Below, one piece after another: positions 47,086 to 57,499 of a stretch of DNA of 64,000 nucleotides. Positions within the stretch are counted from its first letter, which is position 1. Every line of letters begins with the position of its first letter. The notes under the pieces were generated by a model. The model searched no databases. It saw only the letters and a list, made by a program, of their open reading frames with translations, and had not been told where the DNA came from. The position numbers and the translations under genes are program-made. Source of the DNA: Phorcus lineatus (taxonomy: Eukaryota; Mollusca; Gastropoda; Trochida; Trochidae); the NCBI GenBank assembly GCA_921293015.1, contig OV121086.1, positions 27,018,254 to 27,082,253 of the forward strand. Reading direction: 5' to 3'.

Positions 47086-47400
47086 AATTGGGTGACACCC
47101 TCGTTTAAACATCATTCTACATCAGCATATTTGCATTGGTGTAAAATCAGCAAATGATGAGAGACTAAATTTTTGCCTACCTTCTATAAATATCTATTAG
47201 TAACAAGCTTGTAGTAATACGAGGCTAAATCTGAGATGGCAATCAGGGTATTTAAGGAGTTATAGATATATGCTGATGTAGTAGGATGTTCTTTCGAGTG
47301 TTTTTACTCAGGGACTCGGGGACAAGATCGCTGTAAAGGTCAAACAGATTTAATGGTGACCTTGCAGGGTTTAGCGCAAGTCATAAAATCCTATGCTAAC
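47085..47400. promoter_or_regulatory. Inverted repeat with flanking AGGTCA half-sites (possible regulatory element)
   Basis: ACATCATTCTACATCAGCAT (from about 47110) and its near-inverse ATATGCTGATGTAGTAGGAT (from about 47268) flank 135 bp. AAAAGGTCAAGG, GTAAAGGTCAAAC and TGGTGACCTTGC lie around it. The block is about 1.7 kb upstream of the receptor exon. A decayed foldback element is an alternative reading. Confidence 0.25.
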
Positions 47401-47904
47401 CTCTGTTTTATTACAAGCATTTTTAGGGGTAGAAATGGGAAGTCAGTTTGTTCAAATCAAAGTTGTTTGTTCAGTCAGAGAAACTGTTTCAAACATTTTT
47501 TTTGAAGGGGCTCACTGATTTCAAAAAGCCTCATTGATTTCTGTATGTGTTAGTGAAACTAGAATTTCTTTGCACTTTAAGTCGTCAGTTCTATATCATG
47601 GATCATGACGTGACAGAAAACTAGCTTTCCATGTAGGAAGTGTTCTCATGGTTGAATTTTTGCAGATAGTTTTTGCTTCAATTTGTTTCCTGCTTGGGAA
47701 ATCTGCTGGAGGCCCCGAGAAGGGCTTGTATTAAAACAGGGGTTAGGTAGGGTGTTACAACTTGAGCTACCTCTATGGGGAAACAATTGACTTGCACCTT
47801 GCCATATCTCTGTCCTACTCATAGCAGATAATGTGGCTGAGCTAATAATTACTTGATGAGGTAATTTTCATCAGGGTGATAATCATTCAGTGGCAGGAAT
47901 AGCA

Positions 47905-48830
47905 ATGTCATTGATCTATACATAAGAAATTGTGAATACCAAAAATAATGGTGTCATTGAACTATAAATTACAGATCATGAATAAAAGAAATGGTGGCAC
48001 ATGGTGCTGTGCATAGCTCAGTTGACGGCTATCTGTGAAGTTAAGCAACATAGGGCGTAGCTCGCCGGGGGTGGGTTAACCTGTCATTGCTTGACAAGCT
48101 GAGAGTTTCGAGGGTTGATTCCCTGCCCCACACTAAGACTTGGGCAAGAGACAATGTGCCTCTGTTCACCCAACAGGAAATGGGTACCTGGTAAAGCAGT
48201 GTGTTGGTGGTGACCTTCTAGCGACAAATATGTCAGCTTGGGTTAGACAAGGGTAATAATGTTGGTTGCGCCTTGAGCATGCACTTGTGGATGGAAATGT
48301 GCGCCTTATAAATATCAATATTATTATTATTAGTAATGATGTCACTCAACTATTCAAGGTTAAACAAAAATTTTGAAGAATAAGCATGATGAAGCAATCC
48401 ACTACTTTCAAATTATCTATAAAACCTGGAAAGCAAATGTTTCTGAAGCTGTCATTGAACTATAAATTACAGTTTTGTGAATAAAAGAAATGATGGTGTC
48501 ATTGAACTATAGATTACAGTTCCTGAATAGAACGAATAATGGTGTCATTGATCTATAGATTACAGTTCCTGAAAAGAACGAATAATGGTGTCATTGAACT
48601 AGAGATTACAGATCGTCAGTACAAGTACTGATAGTGTCAATAAACTAAATCATTGATCATAAATACATGGGAATACTTGTGTCATTCATCTAATGTCAGT
48701 GATTGTGAATTGAGGGAATAACATCATCAGTGAACTTTAGATAAACAAACTAAACTGAAAACTTTAGACACAATCTTTACCTCAATGCAAGGAATATTGG
48801 TGTCATAAACTATAGATTAGAGATTGTAAC
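47905..48830. repeat. 46-bp minisatellite, split by a SINE
   Basis: Units contain GGTGTCATTGAACTATAGAT, then TACAGTTCCTGAA, and recur at 48495, 48541 and 48587, a 46-bp period. Diverged units extend on both sides, including left of the SINE at 48001. Confidence 0.85.
48001..48334 (+). mobile_element. Second SINE family inserted into the 46-bp minisatellite
   Basis: The head has GTGCATAGCTCAGTTGACGG (A-box-like) and GAGGGTTGATTCCCTGCC (B-box-like), with an intervening GAAGTTAAGCAACATAGGGC that recalls the 5S rRNA internal region. The body contains TGTTCACCCAACAGGAAATG and GGGTACCTGG, and the tail is ATAAATATCAATATTATTAT. Imperfect 11-bp direct repeats (AATGGTGGCAC at 47990-48000, AATGATGTCAC at 48335-48345) flank it. 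The GGTACCTGG-type body is shared with SINEs I associate with molluscs. Confidence 0.75.
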
Positions 48831-49034
48831 GCCAGTTAAGTTTTCGGATCGTCAATACAAGGCATAAACCTATAAAGATAACAGATCACATCTGCAAGAA
48901 ATAAAGTGTAACCATGGTGATAACTCAGGAGATATGATTTGTAAGAATTAAGAATTCTGGAACATTCCTGAAACTCTGGTAAAGAGTAATTGTCATTGAT
49001 CACCTGTTTTAAAGTTGTTTTCTTTGTGTTTCAG
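48831..49034 (+). other. 3' end of intron upstream of the receptor exon
   Basis: The intron ends in the polypyrimidine tract and acceptor TTGTTTTCTTTGTGTTTCAG (last base 49034). This is a strong 3' splice site. Confidence 0.7.
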
Positions 49035-49172
49035 ATTATATGAATGTATAATAAGGTCCAGCCCCCACTTATGACAACTCCTAAAACAGGAGGGAAGTCA
49101 CCACACTGTAAAGTATGCGGTGACGAGTCTTCAGGTTTCCACTATGGCGTGGACTCATGCGAGGGCTGCAAG
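49035..49172 (+). CDS. Nuclear receptor exon: start codon and first zinc finger of the DNA-binding domain
   Basis: Coding runs from the ATG at 49044 to 49172, exactly 43 codons, ending in phase 0 at the donor AAG|GTAGGAG. Residues 22-43 match the first C4 zinc finger of nuclear receptors: Cys22, Cys25, Cys39 and Cys42 are the zinc ligands, GFHYGV precedes the P-box, and the exon stops after CEGCK. In this family the next residue is normally G of GFFRR, in a separate exon. CEGCK(G) and KVCGD..SGFHYGV point to the NR1-like side (E75/Rev-erb/PPAR/lophotrochozoan NR1 groups); the exact member cannot be fixed from one finger. TGA at 49041-49043 is in frame just before the ATG, so an upstream exon cannot add N-terminal residues through this acceptor. 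The ATG context is weak (T at -3); Met10 is an alternative start. The receptor would be a nuclear, probably ligand-responsive transcription factor. Confidence 0.88.
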
Positions 49173-49750
49173 GTAGGAGTTACTCGTCCCTTGATGTTTA
49201 ATAGATATGCCATGCATATTTCATTTCTGTTAACTTAATATTTTCTCATTTTTTAAATTTATTTATGATTTTCTTTATTTTACTTATCATTTGTTTGAAA
49301 ACGGTGAATACATCTACATGAAAACTTTGCATGCTTGCAATGAAGTTGTTAATCTGGAGAACGTCCCTAATTTAACTAACAAACTTCTGAAGGCACCTTA
49401 AAGAATTTCTCTTGATCCTGTGTGAATTCACATTTTCTTTTTACTGGAGAGATGTCATAATCCCCTCGTGTGTCTCTATTCATCCATCCCTCTGTCTATC
49501 CAAACATGTTTTATGCAGAGAATATCTTTGAAAATGAGACTTGTTGATTCATGAAAATTGGCATAAACATGGATCAAGATGTGGCAAGGTGACTTTCGAT
49601 GTTTGATGTTTTGCTTATTCAAATTTGATTTTGGTAGGGTTGGGTTCATCTTCTGACAACTTCTGCATTCATTTCCCTTGCTCTTATGCCACTTATGGCT
49701 GAAATTTTGCCCAAGCAGCACTTAACAGTAACAGTCACTTACTCACCCAG
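49173..49750 (+). other. 5' part of the receptor's next intron
   Basis: It begins with donor GTAGGAGT. The in-frame read-through stops at 49236-49238. AT-rich, nothing else recognised. Confidence 0.6.
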
Positions 49751-49753
49751 ACA

Positions 49754-49997
49754 GCGGATCTGCAACTTTGTCTGCTGTATAGAACTGTTCTATATGCATT
49801 AAGGTTTGGTTGCAACACTACACTTAATTCCTAGGCAGTACCACCCATAGTTCACTAGTTCCAGTTGTTATGGGCAGGTTTCACCACAATACATAGCCAC
49901 AAAAGGGTTGCAGTCTTTCTCCCTGTAATAACACTAACAGTCATGATAGAAGTAAAATACTTGAAAGCGGTGTTAAACACTAAATCACCTCAGCTCA
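49754..49997 (+). mobile_element. SINE, 5'-truncated and diverged copy
   Basis: It matches the 46270 SINE from GGATCTGCAACTTTGTCTGC through GTCTTTCTCCCTGTAATAAC to GCGGTGTTAAACACTAAATC. The head is missing. It lies in the receptor intron about 600 bp after the exon. Confidence 0.8.
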
Positions 49998-50161
49998 TCT
50001 TATTATCTTCTCATCATTCATTCATCCTGTCTTTGCCTCATTCTTTCTTTGTTTTTCTGAATAATGACCAACTCCTCCTCATTCCTCCCAGCCCTTTTCT
50101 TCTTAATCTTCTTCTCCTCTTCCACCTCATCTTTCTTCTATTCATCTTCCCTTCTTCTCTC

Positions 50162-50702
50162 TTAAAGGCACTATAGCACGCTTTGTCGGTTCAAATTGGT
50201 TATTGTAAGGCGTAGAAAATTATAGGGTCTCACTTTAGCTTTCAATCATTGCATTAAAATACCTTTTATTCTTAAAATTAACCCATAATTAACAATGATA
50301 AAGACGGCCGAAGTCAGCTTAGAAATATAAAAATCTACGGTCTGTGCATAAAATTGATTAAGTTGGGACTGTTGAAACAACTGAACTAGTAATGCATGCA
50401 GCTTTTGAATTTAACTAAACTCTGAACTGAGAAAAAAAGAATGAAATATTGTAGTGGCTGCCATTTTTGTTCCTATGACTGTAAGCAAAATTTTAATATT
50501 TCCAATATTGTAGTTCTTGCAGATTTAATGCAACGTTGTATTAAATGCTTCTGGTCTTTAAGAATAAACTTTATAACCATAATATGTGCATATTTGTCAA
50601 ATGAATTACAAGGTAAATTACTAGGGTGCTGATCGATACTTATGTAAATAGATATGAATTATTTTCATATACAAAAGTTTGGTGTGCCCTAGTGCCTTTT
50701 AG
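50162..50702. mobile_element. MITE with TTAAAGGCACTA ends, about 540 bp
   Basis: The left end is TTAAAGGCACTATAGCACGC and the right end in reverse complement is CTAAAAGGCACTAGGGCACA, giving imperfect terminal inverted repeats. The left target is TTAA (50162-50165), and the right has one changed base (TTAG). Non-coding interior. Confidence 0.55.
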
Positions 50703-51039
50703 TCAATGTATTCACAAGAGGAACAAATGTGTTTGACATGCCCCAATATTCATGTAACAACACATATATATATACATAACTGCTACTTGTCACATGATTT
50801 TTTACAATATGGTATCTTTCGTATTGATTAAACATTTCGTGATGGAAAACAGGCTGAATAACAATAACATGGCCTCATGTGTTGTGTTTCTGTCAGCTGA
50901 TATTGTCCCAAGTGACCGCAACGTCAGAAATTTGCAAAATAAAATATTAATTTCATGTTGGTATAGTTGCACAAAACAAATTGATTAATGTCTATTTAAA
51001 GCAATAAATAAGGTGTATAAATATAAATAAATAATGTTA
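50703..51039. other. Spacer between TTAA elements
   Basis: AT-rich. It has another GTCACATGATTTTTTAC block at about 50789 (compare 4304, 11971, 23973). Confidence 0.35.
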
Positions 51040-53481
51040 TTAACCCTTAAGATGCGGGTCCCGGAATATTCCGGGATGAAATTAGCTTTGCCCGCAAGTC
51101 CCCTTAGCGGGATGCGAGTAGCACACTCTATTTTTCTCACGCTAACTAATTATGACCGCGGGTCTCGGTAGCGGAGCCCGGAAATTTATTGCCTAGCAGT
51201 AGTCTCAGTTCAACGCTTGTATTTTCGTTCCGGCTGTCGCTAAGCAACCTTGTTTTGTTTCGTTGGTGTTCTAAATAATGCGCGAACATGCTCCGAAAGT
51301 TATGAGAGTATTGATAATGTTTATCGTACCGAAAATAAGCGTTAAAATCACTCAATTTTTCCCCACTCCCCGCCGCACGTGCTAATAGCCTGTGGGCACT
51401 TTCTACCCTCTCGCACGAGCTTACCGTCCCGCGCGTGCTATCGTTTGCTTACAAGCCTGCACTCACACCAAACGTACAACCTTATATCGCACGCCCTATG
51501 CTCTGAACATTTGGGCGGATTTCAATACCGGTTGGATCATTTGAAAGAGCAGAAAATTGTCTTCAATTCAATATAAAATATATAACTACACTACCTAAAT
51601 TGAAGATACAGCATGTGCTGCAAAAAAGGTGATTTTTACATATTTTTAGTTTTACACCATTTTGTCACACCAATTTTTACATGATGTGCTCAACGTATTT
51701 TGACAATTTTTATATCATAAGACAGAGAGAAAGATTGTCATTCTTTTCATGTAAAATGTGTACATGCGCAAAAATAAATAAAGACACAGCAAGCGCCGCA
51801 CAAAAAGCTAATTTCTCGATTCAAATCATGTAAACTGAACGGCGATTTTGACATGTGCCTTTCTTTCGCTCATATCTTCTCAACAGCTAGGCGTATTTTG
51901 AAATTGATTACCTCGTGATAAAGAAGGAATAATTGTCTTCGATTTGATATAAAAAAATTATATACACCATATAGAATAAAGATACAGCAAGTTCCGCAAA
52001 ATTGTGACTTTTGTTTATTCTTTAGGATTTTACCATTTTCTCGCACTTTATATCACATAAAGTTCTCGGTAAATTTTGCAATTTCATATATCAAAATATA
52101 GAGAAAAGGATGATCTTTATTGCAATATAAAATTGGTATGTACAAGAAAATCAGAAAGGACCCGGCGCGCATCGCACAAACAGGCAATTTCTCTATTCAT
52201 ATTTTGTTGACCGAGAAGCGATTTATTTTCAACTGCTTTTTACACTTCCTATCCATTTAACGGCAGAGCGCATTATCAACATTTTTATATCACAATAAAG
52301 AGGAAAGGATCGTCTTCAATTCTATATAAAATTTGCAAATTACAATTAGACAATAAAGGAGCAGTTAGTGATGTCGCAATTATAAAAATCTGTTCTAAAA
52401 TACCCGAGGGTACCATCTTTGCAAACTTTATATATTCCAAACCAAGTGGTACATATTTATTATTTTCATATCATCGTAAAGCAGAAATAAATACCTTCAT
52501 TTTCATGTGTAAGTTGCCCATATTTGCATCAAAATAAAACGTGTGGAAACGATGCGACATATGTTGCGGTAAGGCGATTATCAAAGACTTTATTAGTAGC
52601 TATACCCACGGTTCGTTGGTAATAACTTCTAATTACAGTGCAAAAGATTGTTATGATTTATTTCTTCGTAAAGAAGAATAAATTGCCTTCAATTCCATAT
52701 ATAATTTTCATGTATACAAAGCGAATAACGTGATTTATAAAGTTGGAAATAAAGACAATTTATTTTGTGTGTGAGTGAATGTTTCAATGGGGATACCCCG
52801 CCTGCACCGCCGTTTGCCCGGGGCTATTAGCTTAGTAATGTTACTGTGGGGGTCAGAACGTTATCGGGATGTATCACTACCCTGTTTTCGTAATTTATAT
52901 CTTTCGTTTAGGATGGCGTATCGTAATAAAATTTATCGTGAAATATAGAGCAAGAAATTAGCTTCAATTCCGTATATAATTTGCATGTGTGCACTCAGTG
53001 ATTAAATGATTTTATAATGTTTGAAATAAAGACAATTTTTTAAATTTTGTAAAATTCGTTCTAGACATATTATTAAAATAATTTTTATATCGATGTGAAG
53101 AGGAACTATTCATCTTTAGTTTCGTTTTGATTTCCCGCATGCGCTCTTGAAATTTATTGAGTTATGGCGCCCGAATTGAAAACAAGTTTACTTCAGTTGT
53201 AGAAACCGTTCCAGGGGTGATAGAAATTTCATTCAAAGTGTCAAGTAAGTATCATCCATTTGTAACACGGGATTCGCCGACTAGCGTTGTATAAAACGAC
53301 GGTAATGTCCGTATTTCGCTATGTAAACACGCCATATGTTGTTAAAACGGTCGCATCTGGCGGCGCTGGAAAATTCGGCCACAGGGGCTAATTGCGCTAT
53401 AACGGTAGCGAGGCGAGTGCTGGAAAATTCAGCCACGGGGGCAAAACTGGTCAAAATAATATTCAGCAACGTAAGGGTTAA
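51040..53481. mobile_element. 2.44-kb TTAA-bounded element with about 190-bp internal repeats
   Basis: The left end is TTAACCCTTAAGATGCGGG (TTAA 51040-51043) and the right end in reverse complement is TTAACCCTTACGTTGCTG (TTAA 53478-53481). This is a CCCTTA-type terminus with TTAA, as in piggyBac-like transposons. Near the left end is a perfect 16-bp palindrome, CCCGGAATATTCCGGG (51060-51075), and subterminal GCGGG/GCGAG words. The interior has no transposase frame. It shows a motif like GTCTTCAATTCNATATAAAAT near 51558, 51735, 51928, 52111, 52308, 52493, 52686 and 52960, a spacing of about 177-197 bp (last gap 274). It is a large non-autonomous element with diverged satellite-like content. 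Confidence 0.65.
53345..53450. repeat. Short direct duplication near the right end of the 2.44-kb element
   Basis: GCTGGAAAATTCGGCCACAG and GCTGGAAAATTCAGCCACGG occur 55 bp apart (about 53367 and 53420). Confidence 0.75.
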
Positions 53482-53484
53482 CAT

Positions 53485-54360
53485 GAACATTCTCACCATG
53501 TTCATAAACTTTGAAAAATGTAAAAAATGCCTCTGATCATAAAAAAACGAGATTTTTTGTTATCGTATTCTGTTAAAGCACCTTAGCATTGAGATAATCT
53601 GTTGATTTGAACAGAGTTCCATGGCTGGTCTGTATACATATATCATTTTTTGTTATCAACATAAGTAAATTCAGGATTTTGCGTGGTTATGGTTTACTCT
53701 TAGATATGCAGGTATGGTTTTAGAATTTCTATAAAAATTGTTTTAGTAATTCAGTTCATGACTAAATAACAACTTACATACCATAGGGAATAAGATTTTT
53801 GCTTTTTTGATAACTTCAAATTTATTTTGATATAAAGCAATTATTTTTTTTTTTTTTCCAAGGAAAGATTATATTCATAACCTGAACTAAAATGAACACA
53901 TAATTGACATTATTGAAATATTTAGTGGCCGATCCAGAGTGAAAAAATCAAAATAGTGGCTGTGAACAAAACATTAAACATTAATTATTTAATTTTCTTA
54001 CATTAATGCTTTTAACTGTTGGTGTTGCGTTGCGGGGAATTTTCTATTAAGAACACATAGGTAATGAAATACTTACCGGCACATTAATCTAGCTCAAGTA
54101 ATAATGCCAACCTATATGGACTGAAGTCTCAGGTAGAGATGTCAACACTGCAAGATCTCAACATGTCTTTATTCAATTTGCCTAGGGATATTCTTATGGA
54201 CCACACTGGAGTTAAAAAGAGGAATATTAGCCCTCACTGAGTCTATAGTCCATTAGGTCCAGAGTTGAAGTGGTTTGAGGACACATACATCATAAATCTG
54301 TATCTCAATTTTAGTTTACTGAGCCACTGATGTTTTTTCTACTATATGTCATATTGCAAT
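53485..54360. other. AT-rich non-coding spacer
   Basis: Nothing recognised. Confidence 0.4.
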
Positions 54361-54362
54361 GT

Positions 54363-55151
54363 TTAAAGGGCTGTAGTGTGATTTTTAGCAATTTCATTTC
54401 TTCAAACTGTTCCAAATGAATATATAGAGAATCTCACCCAAGTGTCTTTTGATATCAAATATATCAACACGAGTTGATAAAAGTTACAAATATTCGAGGC
54501 TTGCCGAGGATATTTTACTTTTATCAACGAGTGTTGATATATTTGATATCAGAAGACACGAGGGTGAGATTCTATTTATCATCCAAAATCATTTTTCATT
54601 ACATTTGATTGACAAATGAATATTACTGAACACCCTGCTGCCCTAAGACTCCAAGTGCGGTGATGTCATAGCATTGTGACGTCGTAGTGTTTATGACGTC
54701 ATAGCATTGTGATGTCATTACTTGATGATGTAAAACAACTGTGATGTCATATACTTGACGTCAGAGGGGCATTGTTCAAAATCTACTGCCTAAAAGATAT
54801 CTCCTAGGAGATATCGCTTGATCTTCCACAAGCGATATCTCCTGTGGAACAGAGTTTTGGATGATAAATGTTTATGCCAAATGCCTTATCTTCAGAGGAT
54901 TAACCACCTAATGAGTTAACCCCATTGTAGATAGGCATTATATAAAGTATCAAGTATCAAACAAAAACTACTAGCAGCCACTTTAGTGTGAACACCTTTT
55001 TATCGTTTAAAATAGGGAAATGGATTTGCATGGCTTTACCAAACAAGTCACTTTCATTTTAGAACTCTTTCCTTTGATTAAAAATAATTGCCTTGTGATT
55101 GGTAATATTATTTTTCATTTTGTTTGCTTAAAAAATGCCACTGTCCTTTAA
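54363..55151. mobile_element. TTAA-bounded MITE with long hairpins and CRE-like repeats
   Basis: The ends TTTAAAGGGCTGTAGTG and, in reverse complement, TTTAAAGGACAGTGG form loose inverted repeats at TTAA 54363-54366 and 55148-55151. Inside, 57-bp arms at 54428-54484 and 54517-54573 pair with about five mismatches around a loop containing CGAGGCTTGCCGAGG. A second nested inverted repeat uses TTTATCATCCAAAA (about 54577) and its inverse near 54854, plus GATATCTCCTAGGAGATATC (54799-54818). TGACGTCA occurs at 54694-54701 and 54756-54763, with near matches between. Confidence 0.55.
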
Positions 55152-55154
55152 AAG

Positions 55155-56455
55155 GCTTTTTATAGATATATTAAATTCATTAAGAAGTTGATGTGGTAAT
55201 AAAAAACAAATCTTAAGGTAACAAGTGTATGAAATAGAAAGTCAGACAGCCAAAAACCTAGATACTTTTTGGCCAAGTTTGCTGATTTTGGTACCATTTG
55301 CCTCAAATTGTCAAGATCATTCTTTTGTTGTAACTTTTGAGGCTTATTTCATACACTGATGATGATCGAGGTAATCATTTTATTCTTCACAAAGTTTCTG
55401 TGCAATTTCTTGACTTTTATTCACATTAATAAGGGACAAAAAGTTGGTTTGAAACGTGAGAAATGGATAAAAAAAAGTACCAGTAAAAATAACTGTTATT
55501 CTTTCAGATCCTGTATTTAATATTCTATATTTCATATTGCCCTTTCATCTGATTGGTTTACTTCAAAAGTTATTTGTTTGTGTGACCAAAAATAAAAGGA
55601 ACCTCAGGACCTGTACCATTTCAACTCTATCAGGTCTGCTCAAAGTCTATTTTATTTCAACTGACAAGATAATAGATCTAAGGTGGTGATGTATATGACT
55701 TATTTTGTCATTATAAGTGCAGAAAGTTTCTAAATAGGTCTTATTTCCAATATTCTCTGTCTTTTCTTAGACTTCATAGAATCAATTATTCATTCAGACA
55801 GATTTGAAATTATCGGTTATAAAATAATTATTGTTAGAACTTAAAGGTCACAACAGCTCCTATGAAAAATCACTTAGAGATTATCTGCTAAGCTCATAAT
55901 ATAAGCTCATATGGGGTTCCGTCAGGTGTTGTGCGTGGGTGTGAATGGGGAGGGTTTTTTTAAAACAAAATTAGGTGTGTGTGTGACATTGAGTTGCAAT
56001 GTGCAAGTTATGTCAATCGTTTTTTGAAAATATTTGTTCATGTCATAAGGCTTCTACCACAGCCTATTGACGGACAACGAGCAAATTGCTTTTTGTCGTG
56101 CAAAAGATGATATAATGTTATTATCCACCATGTGGATGATAATTATGATGATGATAATGACTAAAAGCAATTTTTTTACCTGCCATACAAAACACAAATA
56201 GACAGTTAAACAAAGAAAAATCCAAACTAAATCCAAACTAATGAGATATCTAGTTAGATCTAGTTAGATCTACTATTTACGCATAAGTATAATTGTTATA
56301 CATAGATTTTATTTAGAAATAAAAAAACCATTTAGACTCTTTCAAATGGATGTGACCTTTAATGTATTTTTAAATAAATCACAATTACAATTGTATAGTT
56401 TTAATATATTTTGAAATCTTGAAATAACAAAATAGCTTTTCAACTTAATGAAGTA
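55155..56455. other. AT-rich non-coding stretch
   Basis: A small inverted repeat, AGTGTATGAAAT / ATTTCATACACT (about 55225 and 55346), is present. No gene recognised. Confidence 0.35.
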
Positions 56456-56456
56456 T

Positions 56457-56522
56457 TGTATATATATATATATAAATATATATATATATGTGTGTGTATG
56501 TGTGTGTGTGTGTGTGTGTGTG
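56457..56522. repeat. TA then TG microsatellite
   Basis: A (TA) run passes into a (TG) run at about 56490. The His/Thr-rich reverse frames across it are by-products. Confidence 0.95.
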
Positions 56523-56524
56523 AA

Positions 56525-56955
56525 GAATGAACAGACATAATGACAGATATTGGAGGATGTAAGGCGACGTGACAATCTAATTGTCGATCACGAAAACAAA
56601 CTTTGTATGAGGCCGATTTAGGAAACCTATACGTCAATGTCATATATTGAGTTCGTTGAATGCCTGATGAATTGAAGCTGTCAGTTTTATAAATCCTTTT
56701 TGTATAAAGGAAAATACTGTCATCTCGATAGAAAAATTGAACTGTTGATAATTAGATATAAGAGGAGTAGATTTAGTAATGATGTTATTTCATAAATAAC
56801 AATATCGTTTGGATTTACGTAATTGATGCATTTATTCAATTTCGTTGTTTCTAGAATCTAATGGGCAATATTATTTTTGAATAAAGCATTTAATTTTTCT
56901 AAAGCTCGTTATTGTAAATTGCAGAAAATTAATGCAATTTCTATAGTTAAATAGT
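56525..56955. other. Non-coding spacer
   Basis: Nothing recognised. Confidence 0.35.
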
Positions 56956-56957
56956 GC

Positions 56958-57085
56958 ACATTAGTTGGTATAGTGTCAGCTCATAACCCTGAAGTCTGGG
57001 GTTTGATTCCCGGTGGCATCATAGTTAAAAGATGGGAGTTGTCGCTTCATTGCTTGACTCTCAGCATTATGAGGACAGAACAACG
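56958..57085 (+). mobile_element. tRNA(Met)-like SINE head fragment
   Basis: TTAGTTGGTATAGTGTCAGC (A-box region), GCTCATAACCCTGAAGTC (anticodon CAT) and GGGGTTTGATTCCC (B-box) resemble a tRNA-Met, but the acceptor stem is not closed. GTCGCTTCATTGCTTGAC downstream matches the minus-strand SINE at 31940-32099. Confidence 0.65.
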
Positions 57086-57278
57086 CTTTAACTGACGCTC
57101 CATTGTGGGCACAGAACGCTTGGGCTTTTAAAACAGATTTCCAATACGGACTTGTACTGATGACAACAAAGAATTCTAAAAATAGTACCTCTATGACTTT
57201 CCCTTTAATGGAACGACTACACTTTCTGATATTGCTAATTTTCATGGAGATAGACTCTTACGCACGGAAACAGTCGAG

Positions 57279-57492
57279 AAGTGGCGGATCCAAGAGGGGG
57301 GGGGTCAGGGGTTCAGGGGGTCCGGACCCCCCCCTTTTGAAAATCAATGATAGATTCAAGTCAATAAAAAAATTTATAAGGTAACAAATAGCCCAATGCC
57401 CCCACCCCCCTGAACCCTCATACATAACGTATACGAATACGAACCCCCCCCCCCCCCCCCCCCCCCTTTCAAAAATCCTGGATACGCCCCTG
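57279..57492. mobile_element. MITE with AGTGGCGGATCC / CAGGGGCGTATCC ends
   Basis: The left end AAGTGGCGGATCCAAG and the right end in reverse complement CAGGGGCGTATCCAGG are imperfect inverted repeats bounding G-rich then C-rich tracts. The direct repeat TCGAG at 57274-57278 and 57493-57497 flanks it. Ends of this CAGGGGCGGATCC type are common in invertebrate MITEs. Assignment to hAT or another superfamily is uncertain because only 5 bp of duplication is seen. Confidence 0.65.
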
Positions 57493-57499
57493 TCGAGCC

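Noticed and set aside
49044-49172. Naming the receptor E75, Rev-erb or PPAR
   Set aside because: One zinc finger does not separate these NR1 groups, and the sequence differs from the usual form of each at the ES and DS positions.
56958-57020. Possible tRNA-Met gene
   Set aside because: The anticodon region and B-box fit, but no closed acceptor stem is present and the downstream sequence matches another SINE copy at 31940-32099.
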